Source: Mucilaginibacter sp. KACC 22773 (lineage in GTDB: Bacteria > Bacteroidota > Bacteroidia > Sphingobacteriales > Sphingobacteriaceae). Taken from it: DNA of 64,000 nt. Positions 8,350 to 17,573 of this stretch are shown here, piece by piece (position 1 is the stretch's first letter; each line of letters starts with the position of its first letter). A program made the position numbers and the translations under genes. The notes below the pieces were generated by a model that was not told where the DNA came from, did not search any database, and saw nothing but the letters and a program-made list of their open reading frames with translations. The stretch covers positions 3,534,001-3,598,000 of the forward strand of contig NZ_CP117883.1 of assembly GCF_028736215.1 (NCBI RefSeq), read 5' to 3'.

Positions 8350-9669
8350 TTAATGAACTAATATTTCTTCGCCTTCTGTTATTTCGACATCACCATCCGG
8401 TGAAATATTTGTTAAGTAAACCTTTTTCAATTCGTTTACCAATATAGGGTCGTATTTGGCCTTTACATTTACATAATTGCGGGTAAAGCCGTGCATAAAG
8501 CCATCTTTTATGTCACCTTCAAATAAAACCTCATCGGTTTTACCCAACTGGGTTTCGTAAAAAGCCCGGCGTTTCTTATCGGACAATATGTGCAGCATTT
8601 TACTTCTATCCGCCCGGGTTGAACCAGGTACTGCGCCTTTCATTTCGGCCGCCAGCGTATTTTCCCTTTCGGAGTAAGTAAATACGTGCAGGTATGAAAC
8701 GTTCAGATCGTTTAAAAAATTATAGGTATCAATAAAATCTTCACGTGTTTCGCTGGGGAACCCTACAATAACATCAACCCCAATGCAGCAATCGGGCATC
8801 AGTTCTTTTATTTTGGCCACACGATTTACATACAGGTCGCGTTTGTAGCGACGACGCATGAGGCCGAGTATCTTGTCGGAGCCAGATTGAAGCGGGATGT
8901 GAAAATGAGGAACAAACCGTTTTGAAGTAGCCACAAAAGCAATGATCTCGTCAGTAAGCAGGTTGGGTTCGATAGAGGAAATACGGATTCGGTCTATCCC
9001 CTCCACCTCGTCGAGGGCTTTAACCAGGTCAAAAAACTTATCCTCCCGTTGCCCGTTGCGGATTCCGAAATCACCCAAATTAACACCGGTGAGTACTATT
9101 TCTTTTACCCCCGAAGCACTTATCTGTTTGGCCTGTTCAATTACGTTGGCAATGGTGTCGCTCCTGCTGGCACCGCGGGCCAGTGGGATGGTACAAAAGG
9201 TACAGGAGTAATCGCAACCGTCCTGAACTTTCAGGAAAGTACGGGTACGGTCGCCAAATGAATAGGCCGGTACAAACTGGTTGGCCTCCCTTACCGGTTG
9301 GTTGTATACAACTGCTTTGGGCTTTTTGGTAAGGTCGGTAATATGATCAATAATCTGGAATTTTTCGGCAGCACCAAGCACCATGTCAACACCGGGTATT
9401 TCGGCAATTTCATGTGGCTTTAGCTGGGCATAGCAGCCAACTATGGTTACGTAAGCATCCGGAGAAATTTTGAGTGCTTCCTTCACTATCTTTTTACACT
9501 TTTTATCGGCGTTTTCGGTTACCGAGCAGGTATTGATCACAAAAACATCGGGCGTGTTTGAAAACTCAACCGTATCGTAACCGGCCTGGGTAAACATCCG
9601 GCCTATCGACGAGGTTTCGGAGTAATTAAGCTTACAGCCAAGTGTATAAAAAGCGACTTTCTTATTCAT
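8350..9669 (-). CDS. mtaB: tRNA t6A37 methylthiotransferase
   Basis: This radical SAM enzyme would convert t6A to ms2t6A at tRNA position 37. The N-terminal methylthiotransferase domain has cysteines 12, 48 and 79 for the auxiliary Fe-S cluster. The radical SAM motif is CDYSCTFC (Cys152, 156, 159), and a C-terminal TRAM domain begins near residue 370. At 439 residues it has the length of MtaB rather than MiaB or RimO. The assignment to MtaB over MiaB rests on the short length and the opening VAFYTLGCKLN, which is typical of MtaB. Confidence 0.93.
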   Translation of the reverse strand: MNKKVAFYTLGCKLNYSETSSIGRMFTQAGYDTVEFSNTPDVFVINTCSVTENADKKCKKIVKEALKISPDAYVTIVGCYAQLKPHEIAEIPGVDMVLGAAEKFQIIDHITDLTKKPKAVVYNQPVREANQFVPAYSFGDRTRTFLKVQDGCDYSCTFCTIPLARGASRSDTIANVIEQAKQISASGVKEIVLTGVNLGDFGIRNGQREDKFFDLVKALDEVEGIDRIRISSIEPNLLTDEIIAFVATSKRFVPHFHIPLQSGSDKILGLMRRRYKRDLYVNRVAKIKELMPDCCIGVDVIVGFPSETREDFIDTYNFLNDLNVSYLHVFTYSERENTLAAEMKGAVPGSTRADRSKMLHILSDKKRRAFYETQLGKTDEVLFEGDIKDGFMHGFTRNYVNVKAKYDPILVNELKKVYLTNISPDGDVEITEGEEILVH

Positions 9670-9798
9670 TGTAAAGCTGCAAAGATAAGCAATTAGTGAA
9701 TTACTGAACTACTGAATTAGTGATTTTACTTTGGAGTTAATTATTTGTAGCCAATCCTTCCGATAGCATGCACTAATAAAAATGTGATTAAAAACAAC

Positions 9799-10149
9799 TT
9801 ATGCCAATACTTTGCTCTTTAGCCGGGCGTATTCTTCTTCGCTCAGTATACCTTTTTCTTTAAGCATATGAAGTTCGTGTAATTGTTCGGACAGACTCCG
9901 TTGCGTTGCAGCACTACTATAGCCGGACGTATTTACTACTTTCTTTGCACCCCGGTTCCGTTTAACCAATGCATTACAGGCATCAACCTGGCTGCCCAGG
10001 GTAAAAAGATCAAGAATCCACCCGATGCCAGCCAGGCCAAGTGTGCAAAAATAAAGCATACCAACGCCTGTTTTATTGAGATAAAACTTGTGCGCACCCA
10101 ACACACCTAAAAAAAAACATAAAATGTACGCAGTCGACTTAGATTTCAT
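9799..10149 (-). CDS. TM2 domain protein with C-terminal SHOCT motif
   Basis: Residues 1-60 form a TM2 domain: two membrane helices around the conserved GVLGAHKFYLNKTGVG and LAGIGWILDLFTL. After a basic linker, the last 30 residues (LHELHMLKEKGILSEEEYARLKSKVL) are a SHOCT-type short helical pair. Proteins of this architecture are common in Bacteroidota and of unknown function; SHOCT motifs are thought to mediate oligomerisation. The gene stands alone, with 129 bp to mtaB downstream and about 175 bp of empty sequence before ubiX. Confidence 0.85.
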   Translation of the reverse strand: MKSKSTAYILCFFLGVLGAHKFYLNKTGVGMLYFCTLGLAGIGWILDLFTLGSQVDACNALVKRNRGAKKVVNTSGYSSAATQRSLSEQLHELHMLKEKGILSEEEYARLKSKVLA

Positions 10150-10323
10150 TATTCGGGTGAACCTGAGTTTAATTTTGGCTTAACCAAGGTAATAATTTTC
10201 TTAATGTGTACAAAACATCCGGCATAATTTGGTTGGGCATACACACTGCCCGGGCTATGGAATCAATATTAAATCATTAATAATGAGGCTATTTAACAAC
10301 AACCGATAAACCTTAAGCAATAA

Positions 10324-10887
10324 TTATATCCCCTTCCACTCATAGCTTTCGTTCTGCAAGCCTATGAGGTCAATAACCCGGTTCACTACCGTCATCGCCA
10401 GTTCCTCGATAGTTTGTGGTTTGCTGTAGTATGATGGTATGGCGGGGCAAATAATTCCCCCGGCCTCGGTAACGGTAGCCATATTACGAATATGGATAAG
10501 GTTAAAAGGTGTATCACGTGCAACAAGGATAAGTTTGCGGCGTTCCTTCAATATTACATCAGCAGCGCGGCTTATCAAATCGTCAGATATTCCTCCTGCT
10601 ATGCGCCCCAGGGTACCCATAGAACACGGCACAATTACCATGGTATCAAACTTTGCCGAACCCGAGGCAAAGGGCGCCATAAAATCATTTTTGGCATAAA
10701 ACTTATAGTTTTGCTTGCTGTAATCGTCGTTTCCCAACTCAAAGCGCCAAACATCTTTCGCGTTATCCGACATCACAACGGCAACTTCGGCAATTTGATC
10801 TTTTAGCTGGTTTAACTTTTTTAATAACAGGTGGGCATAAATAGCGCCGCTGGCGCCGGTGATGGCAACTACAATCTTCTTCTTCAT
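10324..10887 (-). CDS. ubiX: Flavin prenyltransferase (UbiX/PAD1 family)
   Basis: UbiX makes prenylated FMN, the cofactor of UbiD-type decarboxylases. The N-terminus VVAITGASGAIYAHLLLKKL is the FMN-binding Rossmann motif. VPCSMGTLGRIAGGISDDLISRAADVILKERR, in shortened form the SMGTLGRIA and LKERRKL motifs, are the conserved prenyl and FMN site elements. I chose the ATG at 10887 (MKKKIVV), giving 187 residues. The upstream extension to 10920 adds eleven residues unlike the family. No ubiD is next to it in the window. Confidence 0.93.
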   Translation of the reverse strand: MKKKIVVAITGASGAIYAHLLLKKLNQLKDQIAEVAVVMSDNAKDVWRFELGNDDYSKQNYKFYAKNDFMAPFASGSAKFDTMVIVPCSMGTLGRIAGGISDDLISRAADVILKERRKLILVARDTPFNLIHIRNMATVTEAGGIICPAIPSYYSKPQTIEELAMTVVNRVIDLIGLQNESYEWKGI

Positions 10888-10920
10888 TATATCTCTCCAA
10901 CAATCCAAAAATACGGGCAC

Positions 10921-10951
10921 AAAAAAGGGTCGAATACAAGTACCCGACCCT
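10921..10951 (-). terminator. Rho-independent terminator after the ppk1-ppx operon
   Basis: Read on the minus strand, AGGGTCG pairs with CGACCCT (10945-10951 and 10926-10932) and is followed by a run of T (complement of 10921-10926). It lies between the ppx stop and the ubiX start. A second small hairpin (TGCCCT-TGAG-AGGGCA, 10972-10987) is just upstream of it on the minus strand. Confidence 0.7.
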
Positions 10952-11056
10952 ACATCTACCTATGAAAAACATGCCCTTGAGAGGGCACTACAAATGTACT
11001 AACAGTTTTTATATTATAAAGCAAATTTGTAAAAATATTTTTACGTTATCTTTTTG

Positions 11057-11935
11057 TTAAGATAAATTCGTATCTATTAAGGTTTGAATTATACCGTCAA
11101 CCATGCCTACACGGGGTACGTATATTTGTTTTATCCCCGCATTTTTCATAACCGTCAAATAAATTTCGCAGGCCGGAATAATAACATCAGCCCTATCCTG
11201 GTTTAAACCAAGCACATTAATGCGATCTTTAAGCGAAAACGAATTAAGGTAAGTATACAGTGATTTTAGCTTGGCAAAAGCCATCGGGGTCTCGTCTCCT
11301 TCTTCGGCTAAACGGTGCAGTTTATTAATGTTGCCACCTGTACCAATGCCCAGCAGCTGTTTATATCCACGTGTATGTTCGCGGATAAACTCCTTCATTT
11401 CATCCCAGGTTTCTTCGGTATCCTGGTTGTCCAGAATACGGATAGTGCCAATATTGAACGATTTGGAAGCCATTAACTCACCTGCCGAAAACAAAGAAAG
11501 CTCGGTACTACCGCCGCCAACATCAATGTATAAATAACTTTTGCTTTTATCAATGGTTTGCTCGGCATGGCTGGCGTAAATCACCTTGGCTTCTTTGGAA
11601 CCATGGATAATCTCCAGGTCGATATTTGCTTGTTCCTTAATCAGTTTAACAACATCCTCGCCGTTTGTAGCTTCACGCATGGCCGATGTGGCATAGGCCA
11701 GGTAATCTGTTACCTTATAAACATCCATTAAATTGCGAAAAGCGCTCATTGATTTTACCAGATCGGCAGCTTTTTTATCCGAAATACTGTGTTGGATAAA
11801 AGCGTCATCGCCCAGGCGTAAAGGCACCCGGATCAACGTATTTTTTTTGAACGAAAAGGAACCGTGATTTTCAATAATATCGGCAATCAGCAGTCTTACT
11901 GCATTTGAACCAATATCTATAGCTGCGTATCTCAA
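11057..11935 (-). CDS. Exopolyphosphatase/GppA-family phosphatase
   Basis: The 292-residue protein is an ASKHA-fold Ppx/GppA enzyme consisting only of the two N-terminal subdomains. It starts YAAIDIGSNAVRLLIAD (phosphate-binding loop 1) and has SYLYIDVGGGSTELSLF near residue 140 and LLGIGTGGNINKL near 200. It lacks the C-terminal HD-like part of E. coli Ppx. It would degrade polyphosphate or pppGpp. Its start is 2 bp after the ppk1 stop, so synthesis and degradation genes share one transcript. Confidence 0.92.
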   Translation of the reverse strand: MRYAAIDIGSNAVRLLIADIIENHGSFSFKKNTLIRVPLRLGDDAFIQHSISDKKAADLVKSMSAFRNLMDVYKVTDYLAYATSAMREATNGEDVVKLIKEQANIDLEIIHGSKEAKVIYASHAEQTIDKSKSYLYIDVGGGSTELSLFSAGELMASKSFNIGTIRILDNQDTEETWDEMKEFIREHTRGYKQLLGIGTGGNINKLHRLAEEGDETPMAFAKLKSLYTYLNSFSLKDRINVLGLNQDRADVIIPACEIYLTVMKNAGIKQIYVPRVGMVDGIIQTLIDTNLS

Positions 11936-11937
11936 CT

Positions 11938-13983
11938 TTATTTGTTTTTAGTTTTCAGGTAATTGTATATCTCAATTTGCGCCCGGTGCGATTCGGCCGC
12001 GTTGGTTTTGTGGTATTTATTGCTGTTGGCACTATTTATTTCGCGCGCCTTGGTATTATCCTGCAATTGAATATTAATAATGTCTTTAACTTCCTTTTTT
12101 AAACGCTCGTCTAAAATCGGGAAACCAACTTCAACCCGGGTATCAATATTGCGGCTCATAAAATCTGCCGAAGTAAGGTAAATCAATTCGTCTCCCCCGT
12201 TACAATAAATGTGTACGCGGGCATGCTCCAGGTACTTATCCACGATACTTATCACTTCAATATTCTCACTGAATCCCTTAACTCCCGGCACAAGGCAACA
12301 CATACCCCTAATGATCATTTTTATTTTAACACCCGCGTTACTTGCCTGGTAAAGTTTATTGATAAGCCCTTCATCGGCAAGGCTGTTCATTTTTAGTATC
12401 ATGTAGGTCTTTTTGCCCGCCTTCGCATTTTTTATCTCGGTATCTATCAGTTTGTAAATAGCCGGCCTGGAATCAATGGGCGATACAATCAAAGTCTTCA
12501 GTCCCTTTGGCAAGGTGTTCCTCTTGAGCGCTTTAAATACAACATCCAAATCGTCGGTTATTTTTTTGTTTACCGTAAACAGTGTATGATCAGCATATAT
12601 CCTGGCCGTCTTTTCGTTAAAGTTCCCGGTTGATAAACAGGCATAATGCACAATCTTTTGTTTTTCCAGGCGGCTAACCAGGCATATCTTCGAGTGTACT
12701 TTATAGCCTGCTATACCGTAAAGTACATTTACGCCCTCCTCTTCAAGCCTGTTGCTCCAAAATATGTTATTCTGCTCATCAAACCTTGCCCGCAATTCAA
12801 CCAAACAGTTTACCTTTTTACCGTTTTTGGCCGCATTTACCAGAGCGTGTACAATTCTTGAATTTTCGGCCAACCGGTAAACTGCAATGCTTATCTCTTT
12901 AACTTTTGGATCGATAGCCGCCTCACGCAAAAAATGGATAATGTAGTCATAAGATTGATATGGGGTACTCACCATATAGTCCTTTTTTGCGATAAGGCCC
13001 AGCAAGCTTTTACCAAACGAAAGATCTTCTACGGGCAAAGCCGGATATTTAACAAATTCCAGGTCGGGGCTGCCTACATTTGGGAATGAAATAAAATTCT
13101 TGAAGTTATGATACCTGTTGCCAGGGATAAGGCTTTCGCCGTGCAGCCCCATTTTAGTTACCAGGTATTTTAGCATATCCATGGGCATCTCGGTATCGTA
13201 AAGCAAACGCATTGGTGTACCCTTTTTGCGTTTTTGAAGGCTTTTTGATAATGCATCTATGAATTTGCCGCTCACTTCCTTATCCAGGTCAAGTTCGGCA
13301 TCGCGGGTAAGCTGTAGGGAATATGCTTCGATGCTGTCGTGCTCAAAAATGAAAAATATATCTTCCAGGCTGTACCTTATAATATCATCCAGCAGTATAA
13401 TAAATTTCAGATTGTTGGTTTCGGGCAACACAACAAATCTTGACAAACTGTCCGGAAACTCAATCAGCGCATAACGCGTTTTTTTATTTTTGGTAAGCTT
13501 TACAAAAAAGTAAATAGCCCGGTCGCGTAGTTCAGGTAGCGGCAGGCTATCATCAAGCATAATGGGCACCAAAGTGGCCAGCAGTTTTTCCCTGAAATAA
13601 TTTTTAACGAACGCCCCGCGGCTTACGTTAAGCTGTTTGTCATTCAGGATAAATATCTTTTCTTCAGCAAGCTGTTTAACAATAATGTTTTCATACAGGT
13701 TATTAAACTTACGCTCCTGCCTTACAACTATATTCTTGATTTGGTTAAGGAGCTTTTTAGGATTATAGCCTAATATTTCTTTCGATTTTTCGTTTAAAGC
13801 GGCAAGCCGTGTCATCGTAGCCACCCTCACCCTATAAAACTCATCAAGGTTTGATGAAAATATAGCCAAAAAGCGCACCCGCTCAATTAAGGGCACAGTT
13901 GGATCGGCAGCTTCCTGCAAAACCCTGTCGTTAAAATATAACCAGCTTATTTCCCTGTTAATTAATGGTGGTTGTTTATCCAT
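11938..13983 (-). CDS. ppk1: Polyphosphate kinase 1
   Basis: Ppk1 reversibly polymerises the gamma phosphate of ATP into polyphosphate at the inner membrane. The 681-residue protein has the N-terminal helical domain starting NREISWLYFNDRVLQEA, the phospholipase-D-like catalytic domains with the autophosphorylated His in GYKVHSKICLV, and the STGNFNEKTARIYADHTLFT loop. The length is in the family range (about 690). A short extra tail (about 660-681) is rich in Asn and His. It is the first gene of a two-gene operon with ppx. No promoter was identified with certainty upstream. Confidence 0.96.
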   Translation of the reverse strand: MDKQPPLINREISWLYFNDRVLQEAADPTVPLIERVRFLAIFSSNLDEFYRVRVATMTRLAALNEKSKEILGYNPKKLLNQIKNIVVRQERKFNNLYENIIVKQLAEEKIFILNDKQLNVSRGAFVKNYFREKLLATLVPIMLDDSLPLPELRDRAIYFFVKLTKNKKTRYALIEFPDSLSRFVVLPETNNLKFIILLDDIIRYSLEDIFFIFEHDSIEAYSLQLTRDAELDLDKEVSGKFIDALSKSLQKRKKGTPMRLLYDTEMPMDMLKYLVTKMGLHGESLIPGNRYHNFKNFISFPNVGSPDLEFVKYPALPVEDLSFGKSLLGLIAKKDYMVSTPYQSYDYIIHFLREAAIDPKVKEISIAVYRLAENSRIVHALVNAAKNGKKVNCLVELRARFDEQNNIFWSNRLEEEGVNVLYGIAGYKVHSKICLVSRLEKQKIVHYACLSTGNFNEKTARIYADHTLFTVNKKITDDLDVVFKALKRNTLPKGLKTLIVSPIDSRPAIYKLIDTEIKNAKAGKKTYMILKMNSLADEGLINKLYQASNAGVKIKMIIRGMCCLVPGVKGFSENIEVISIVDKYLEHARVHIYCNGGDELIYLTSADFMSRNIDTRVEVGFPILDERLKKEVKDIINIQLQDNTKAREINSANSNKYHKTNAAESHRAQIEIYNYLKTKNK

Positions 13984-14436
13984 AAAATTTGTGCCCCTTA
14001 GGCCACGTGTACAAAACTGCTTATTTATTTGTTAATTTAATATTAACTCATCTACATAAAACCTGTTTTTAATGATTATTATTTAGTGTGCCGTGTAAAC
14101 AAATTGATAATGGAGCTGTGTAAATGTTTACAATACATTAGTTTTGTAAACATTATAAACTCTTTTACTTATGCCAACATTTGATAATTTCACTTCATAT
14201 CTGTACAAAATATTGACAATCAGATTATTATAAAATAAATTTTAAATAGCTGTAAAACATTTGTAAAACAAAACCTTCCAAATTTAATACTTAGTGTATT
14301 GTAATAAAGAGTTATTGGTAGTTAAACTAAGCTATCTTTTACAGCTATTTTCTTACAAGATTTCCCTCCGACCTCAATAATTAATTTCAGTTTTCGGTTA
14401 CCAGAGCGTAAATTAGGAACTAAACAACGATACATT
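13984..14436. other. AT-rich intergenic region, no gene seen
   Basis: This divergent gap separates ppk1 from the first orphan ORF. It is strongly AT-rich, with repeated short TGTAAACA/TGTAAAACA motifs (for example near 14093, 14123, 14146 and 14258). I find no ORF with family resemblance, no RNA gene and no long inverted repeat. The motifs could be regulatory but may simply reflect base composition. Confidence 0.5.
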
Positions 14437-14784
14437 ATGGAACGTCATATAATTAGGCTGTCGAGCTCTGGAATACAATCATTTTTTGATGATTACCTCA
14501 CGGAGTTCGAAGCCTATTACTCATATCACTATTTATTGCTTGATAAGACTTTTTTAGTTTATGTAGATAATAAAGTTGATGAGGATGATCAAGTAGTAGA
14601 TGTTACTGTTATAACAGATTACGATTACTTTTTAAAGATTTTTAAAAAAGATTATCCCTGGAATGAGGACTGGCAGTACCTACCGCAGATTTTTTATGAA
14701 GAAGACGGATCTGTTCTATCTGCCACATCTTGGGGAAATCCTGTTTTTGGGGGATCGAAAGGTCAAAAGGTGAAGGCAACGTAA
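14437..14784 (+). CDS. Hypothetical protein, small and acidic
   Basis: I do not recognise this 115-residue protein. It has no signal peptide or membrane helix. It is rich in Tyr, Phe and Asp (for example FDDYLTEFEAYYSYHY and ITDYDYFLKIFKKDYPW), with a Gly/Lys-rich tail. The composition suggests a soluble alpha/beta protein. It lies alone in an AT-rich island between ppk1 and yajQ together with another orphan ORF and decayed sequence. It could be a lineage-specific or horizontally acquired gene. Coding status rests on a clean ORF with protein-like composition. Confidence 0.55.
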   Translation: MERHIIRLSSSGIQSFFDDYLTEFEAYYSYHYLLLDKTFLVYVDNKVDEDDQVVDVTVITDYDYFLKIFKKDYPWNEDWQYLPQIFYEEDGSVLSATSWGNPVFGGSKGQKVKAT

Positions 14785-15209
14785 AATGTCAACCAAAGTC
14801 GATTGTGTTTTAGCGTCAAACTGCTCATCCCCGTACCTAATTAAAAACAGAAATGTTTTTATCTATAGAATCTTAGAGGCATGGTAATAATTTTTCTATG
14901 GATTGTCTGTCTGACCCAAAACCTTACCTTTGTTGAATATTACCGGGTAATTTCATCTCTGTTTGATTTGAATTATTTATAAAGGTTTGCAGTGTATAAT
15001 CTACTTACTTATTTTGATTACAGTAATTAACTGATATCAAGATAATAAAATTGTACTACCTAATATTGCTGCTCGGATCTCGACCTCACGTAACAACGCA
15101 GCATACCCATGTAGTACGCTGCCATTGCGAAGCTTTATATTTATGCATTGAGGCGGTAATAACCCTGAGCAGCTAAAAGAAACAGCAGTTATGCCATACT
15201 TTTATAATT
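14785..15209. other. Intergenic region, no gene seen
   Basis: The 425-bp AT-rich gap between two plus-strand orphan ORFs shows no supported gene, RNA or strong repeat. Several short ORF fragments are interrupted by stops. Confidence 0.5.
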
Positions 15210-15707
15210 ATGACAGTGAAAAAAAACTTAGCCGCCCTGTTATTCCTATTGTCAAGCGCTCATTATTGCAACGCACAAAACAATCGCTGGCTTTTTATAT
15301 CAAAAACTTACAATCACACCTACTTATTCATTGATACCATAAGAGATGACATCAAACAAGATGTTGACACCCGTTATGGCGAATCACATACCGTTAGCTT
15401 TTGGATAATGTATTATACTAAAACAACTAAAAACAAAAAATCAATTATTGAAAAAAACGTCCAGAAAATTAAAGTTGATACAGTGAGTGGGCAGTATCAA
15501 ACATCTAATATGGTTTTATATAGAAATTTTAAAGTTGTAAATTCTGATCCTGCAATTTGGGATTGGACTGAACCGGTTCCAGGAACAATGGCTGAGTTTT
15601 ATATAAAGTTCGCCAAGTCTGTTAATAATAAGAAGATAAGAGATCAATTCTTGGTAACATCATTTTTAAGTGAAGGCACATATCCTAAATTATATTCAAA
15701 CGAATGA
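15210..15707 (+). CDS. Hypothetical exported protein
   Basis: The 165-residue protein has a clear signal peptide (KKNLAALLFLLSSAHYCNA, cleavage near residue 23), so it is likely periplasmic or surface exposed. The mature part is about 140 residues, rich in Tyr, Lys and Thr, with alternating hydrophobic residues suggesting beta structure (RWLFISKTYNHTYLFIDT; HTVSFWIMYYTKTTKNKKS). The pattern of a surface-acid-type 'display and compare' protein is reminiscent of small Bacteroidota exported proteins, but no family can be named. It sits in an AT-rich island with no linked neighbours. Confidence 0.6.
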   Translation: MTVKKNLAALLFLLSSAHYCNAQNNRWLFISKTYNHTYLFIDTIRDDIKQDVDTRYGESHTVSFWIMYYTKTTKNKKSIIEKNVQKIKVDTVSGQYQTSNMVLYRNFKVVNSDPAIWDWTEPVPGTMAEFYIKFAKSVNNKKIRDQFLVTSFLSEGTYPKLYSNE

Positions 15708-16138
15708 AATCTTTACTCGTAATCTTATATCTATTCCATGATAACAAAAAGATAGTATAATCTTTGTTGGTAATTATTTAGCAAAAAGCAAACGCATCAT
15801 TTAAAATCCTTAGAACAAAATGCCGAGATTGATAGATCTAATTTTAATACCTTTAGATGATGAATCAAAACTACTCGATCTATAGGATGAAACTTTAGAG
15901 AAATATTTTCATTTTAAAACAAAGTGATAGGAGCTACGTTTTATTTCCTTCGAAATATGATGAGTTCTACAAAAAATAACTTCTACATATTGTGAAACAA
16001 TTGTAAAACATTATACGATAAAACAACAAATATGTCTGTATTTTGAACATAAAGCTCTACATAGAGCAAATAAGAAAACTTCATTAACCTTTCAAAACCA
16101 GATTTTTACGATTTTTAAGCCACTTTTAAAATTACAAC
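15708..16138. other. AT-rich region with possible decayed ORF
   Basis: A short frame starting at 15820 (MPRLIDLILIPLDDESKLLD) ends in TAG at 15885 and continues in the same frame as DETLEKYFHFKTK before two more stops. This could be a dead small gene. Nothing else is supported. Close to 16000 the sequence again contains TGTGAAACAATTGTAAAACA-like motifs as in the gap after ppk1. Confidence 0.35.
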
Positions 16139-16630
16139 ATGCCAACATTTGATATAGTAAGCAAAATAGATGGACAAACGCTTGATAACGCCATCAATAC
16201 CGCTAAAAAAGAAATACTTAACCGGTACGATTTTAACGATTCAAAAAGCACTATCGACCTGGATAAAAAAACCAATGAAATAACCATTATTACCGAAAAC
16301 GAGATGCGTCTTAAAGCCATCCAGGATTCCATCATCGGCCGCATGGTGAAACAACACCTGGATTCAAGCGCGCTTGATTTTGGTAAAGAGCAATATGCGT
16401 CGGGCAACATGATCCGCAAGGAGATAAAGGTTAAAGAAGGTATCGACAAAGAAACATCCAAAAAACTGGTTAAAAAGATAAAAGACAGCGGCCTTAAGGT
16501 GCAAGCCTCTATCATGGACGACCAGGTGCGCGTACAAGGCAAAAAAATTGACGACCTGCAAGCGGTGATCAGCCTATGTCGTACCGAAAACTTTGGCCAG
16601 CCGTTACAATTTATTAATATGAGGGATTAA
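16139..16630 (+). CDS. yajQ: YajQ family protein
   Basis: The 163-residue protein matches YajQ throughout: MPTFDIVSKID at the start, then DNAINTAKKEILNRYDF, and VRVQGKKIDDLQAVIS near the end. YajQ proteins have two ferredoxin-like domains. Members in Xanthomonas bind cyclic di-GMP and act with transcription factors; other members bind nucleotides or RNA. The exact role here is not known. A KilA-N gene begins 19 bp after its stop on the same strand, so the two may be cotranscribed. Confidence 0.95.
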   Translation: MPTFDIVSKIDGQTLDNAINTAKKEILNRYDFNDSKSTIDLDKKTNEITIITENEMRLKAIQDSIIGRMVKQHLDSSALDFGKEQYASGNMIRKEIKVKEGIDKETSKKLVKKIKDSGLKVQASIMDDQVRVQGKKIDDLQAVISLCRTENFGQPLQFINMRD

Positions 16631-16649
16631 GGGAAATAAAATCATATCC

Positions 16650-17486
16650 ATGTCGACAAAAGGTAAGAAGTCAACCATTAACGTTCAGGGAACAGAAATA
16701 ACTGTTGTTTCTTTGAAAGAGGACGACTACATATCACTCACTGATATGGCTAATAAGTTCGGTGGCGATGATTTGATATATAATTGGATGCGCAACCGTA
16801 ACACTGTGGAATTTCTTGGGATATGGGAACAAATTCACAATCCCCATTTTAAAGGTGTCGAATTCGACACCTTTAAAAAAGAAGCAGGCCTTAATAGCTT
16901 CAGGCTGACGCCCAAAAAATGGATAGACGCAACCTCAGCAATAGGCATCCAATCAAAGGCAGGCAGGTATGGAGGCGGAACATATGCACATCGTGATCTT
17001 GCATTTGAATTTGGTTCATGGCTTAGCCCGGAATTTAAACTTTACCTGATCAAAGAATTTCAGCGTCTAAAAAATGATGAAAATAATAGGCTATCATTAA
17101 ACTGGAACTTAAATCGCACGCTTGCCAAAGTAAACTACCGTATCCATACAGATGCTATAAAGGAAAATATAATCCCTCCCGATATAACAAAAGAGCAAAT
17201 ACAACATATTTACGCCAATGAGGCGGATATATTAAATGTAGCATTATTTGGATTAACGGCTAAACAATGGCGGGATAAAAATAAAAATTCAGAAGGCAAT
17301 ATTAGAGATCACAGTTCTATCGAGCAGCTATTGATATTGGCCAATATGGAAAGCATGAACTCTGAATTTATAACGATGAATTTAACGCAAGGCGAAAGAC
17401 TAAAAAAATTAAATCAAATTGCAATTCAACAATTGAGATCATTAACAGGTAATTCGAATTTAAAAAAACTGGATGACGAAAAATAA
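16650..17486 (+). CDS. KilA-N domain DNA-binding protein
   Basis: Residues 20-130 form a KilA-N domain (DDYISLTDMANKFGGDDLIYNWMRNRNTVEFLGIWE, followed by SKAGRYGGGTYAHRDLAFEFGSWLSPEFKLYLIKEFQRLK, both quoted by region), a DNA-binding fold typical of phage antirepressors and large DNA viruses. A helical C-terminal part (about 140-278) contains FGLTAKQWRDKN, seen in bacterial KilA-N proteins. The product is probably a regulator, of phage or defence origin, now in a core setting behind yajQ. A 32-bp perfect palindrome lies within its coding sequence. It ends in front of a strong two-way terminator. Confidence 0.88.
   Translation: MSTKGKKSTINVQGTEITVVSLKEDDYISLTDMANKFGGDDLIYNWMRNRNTVEFLGIWEQIHNPHFKGVEFDTFKKEAGLNSFRLTPKKWIDATSAIGIQSKAGRYGGGTYAHRDLAFEFGSWLSPEFKLYLIKEFQRLKNDENNRLSLNWNLNRTLAKVNYRIHTDAIKENIIPPDITKEQIQHIYANEADILNVALFGLTAKQWRDKNKNSEGNIRDHSSIEQLLILANMESMNSEFITMNLTQGERLKKLNQIAIQQLRSLTGNSNLKKLDDEK
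16847..16878. repeat. 32-bp perfect palindrome inside the KilA-N gene
   Basis: The half-site TTTTAAAGGTGTCGAA is followed directly by its exact reverse complement, centred at 16862/16863. It encodes part of the KilA-N domain (around HFKGVEFDTFKKE). Such symmetry suits a dimeric DNA-binding protein or a hairpin without loop. Confidence 0.85.
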
Positions 17487-17522
17487 ATACTCTTTCAGAT
17501 AGTAAACTTCTTATTTCTCTAA

Positions 17523-17559
17523 AAACAAGAAAGGCGCATTAATTGCGCCTTTCTTGTTT
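17523..17559. terminator. Bidirectional terminator between KilA-N gene and bioB
   Basis: AAACAAGAAAGGCGCA (17523-17538) pairs perfectly with TGCGCCTTTCTTGTTT (17544-17559) around a 5-nt loop. The A-rich left and T-rich right arms make it usable on both strands. It lies between convergent genes. Confidence 0.9.
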
Positions 17560-17573
17560 AAAACGGCAAGCAA

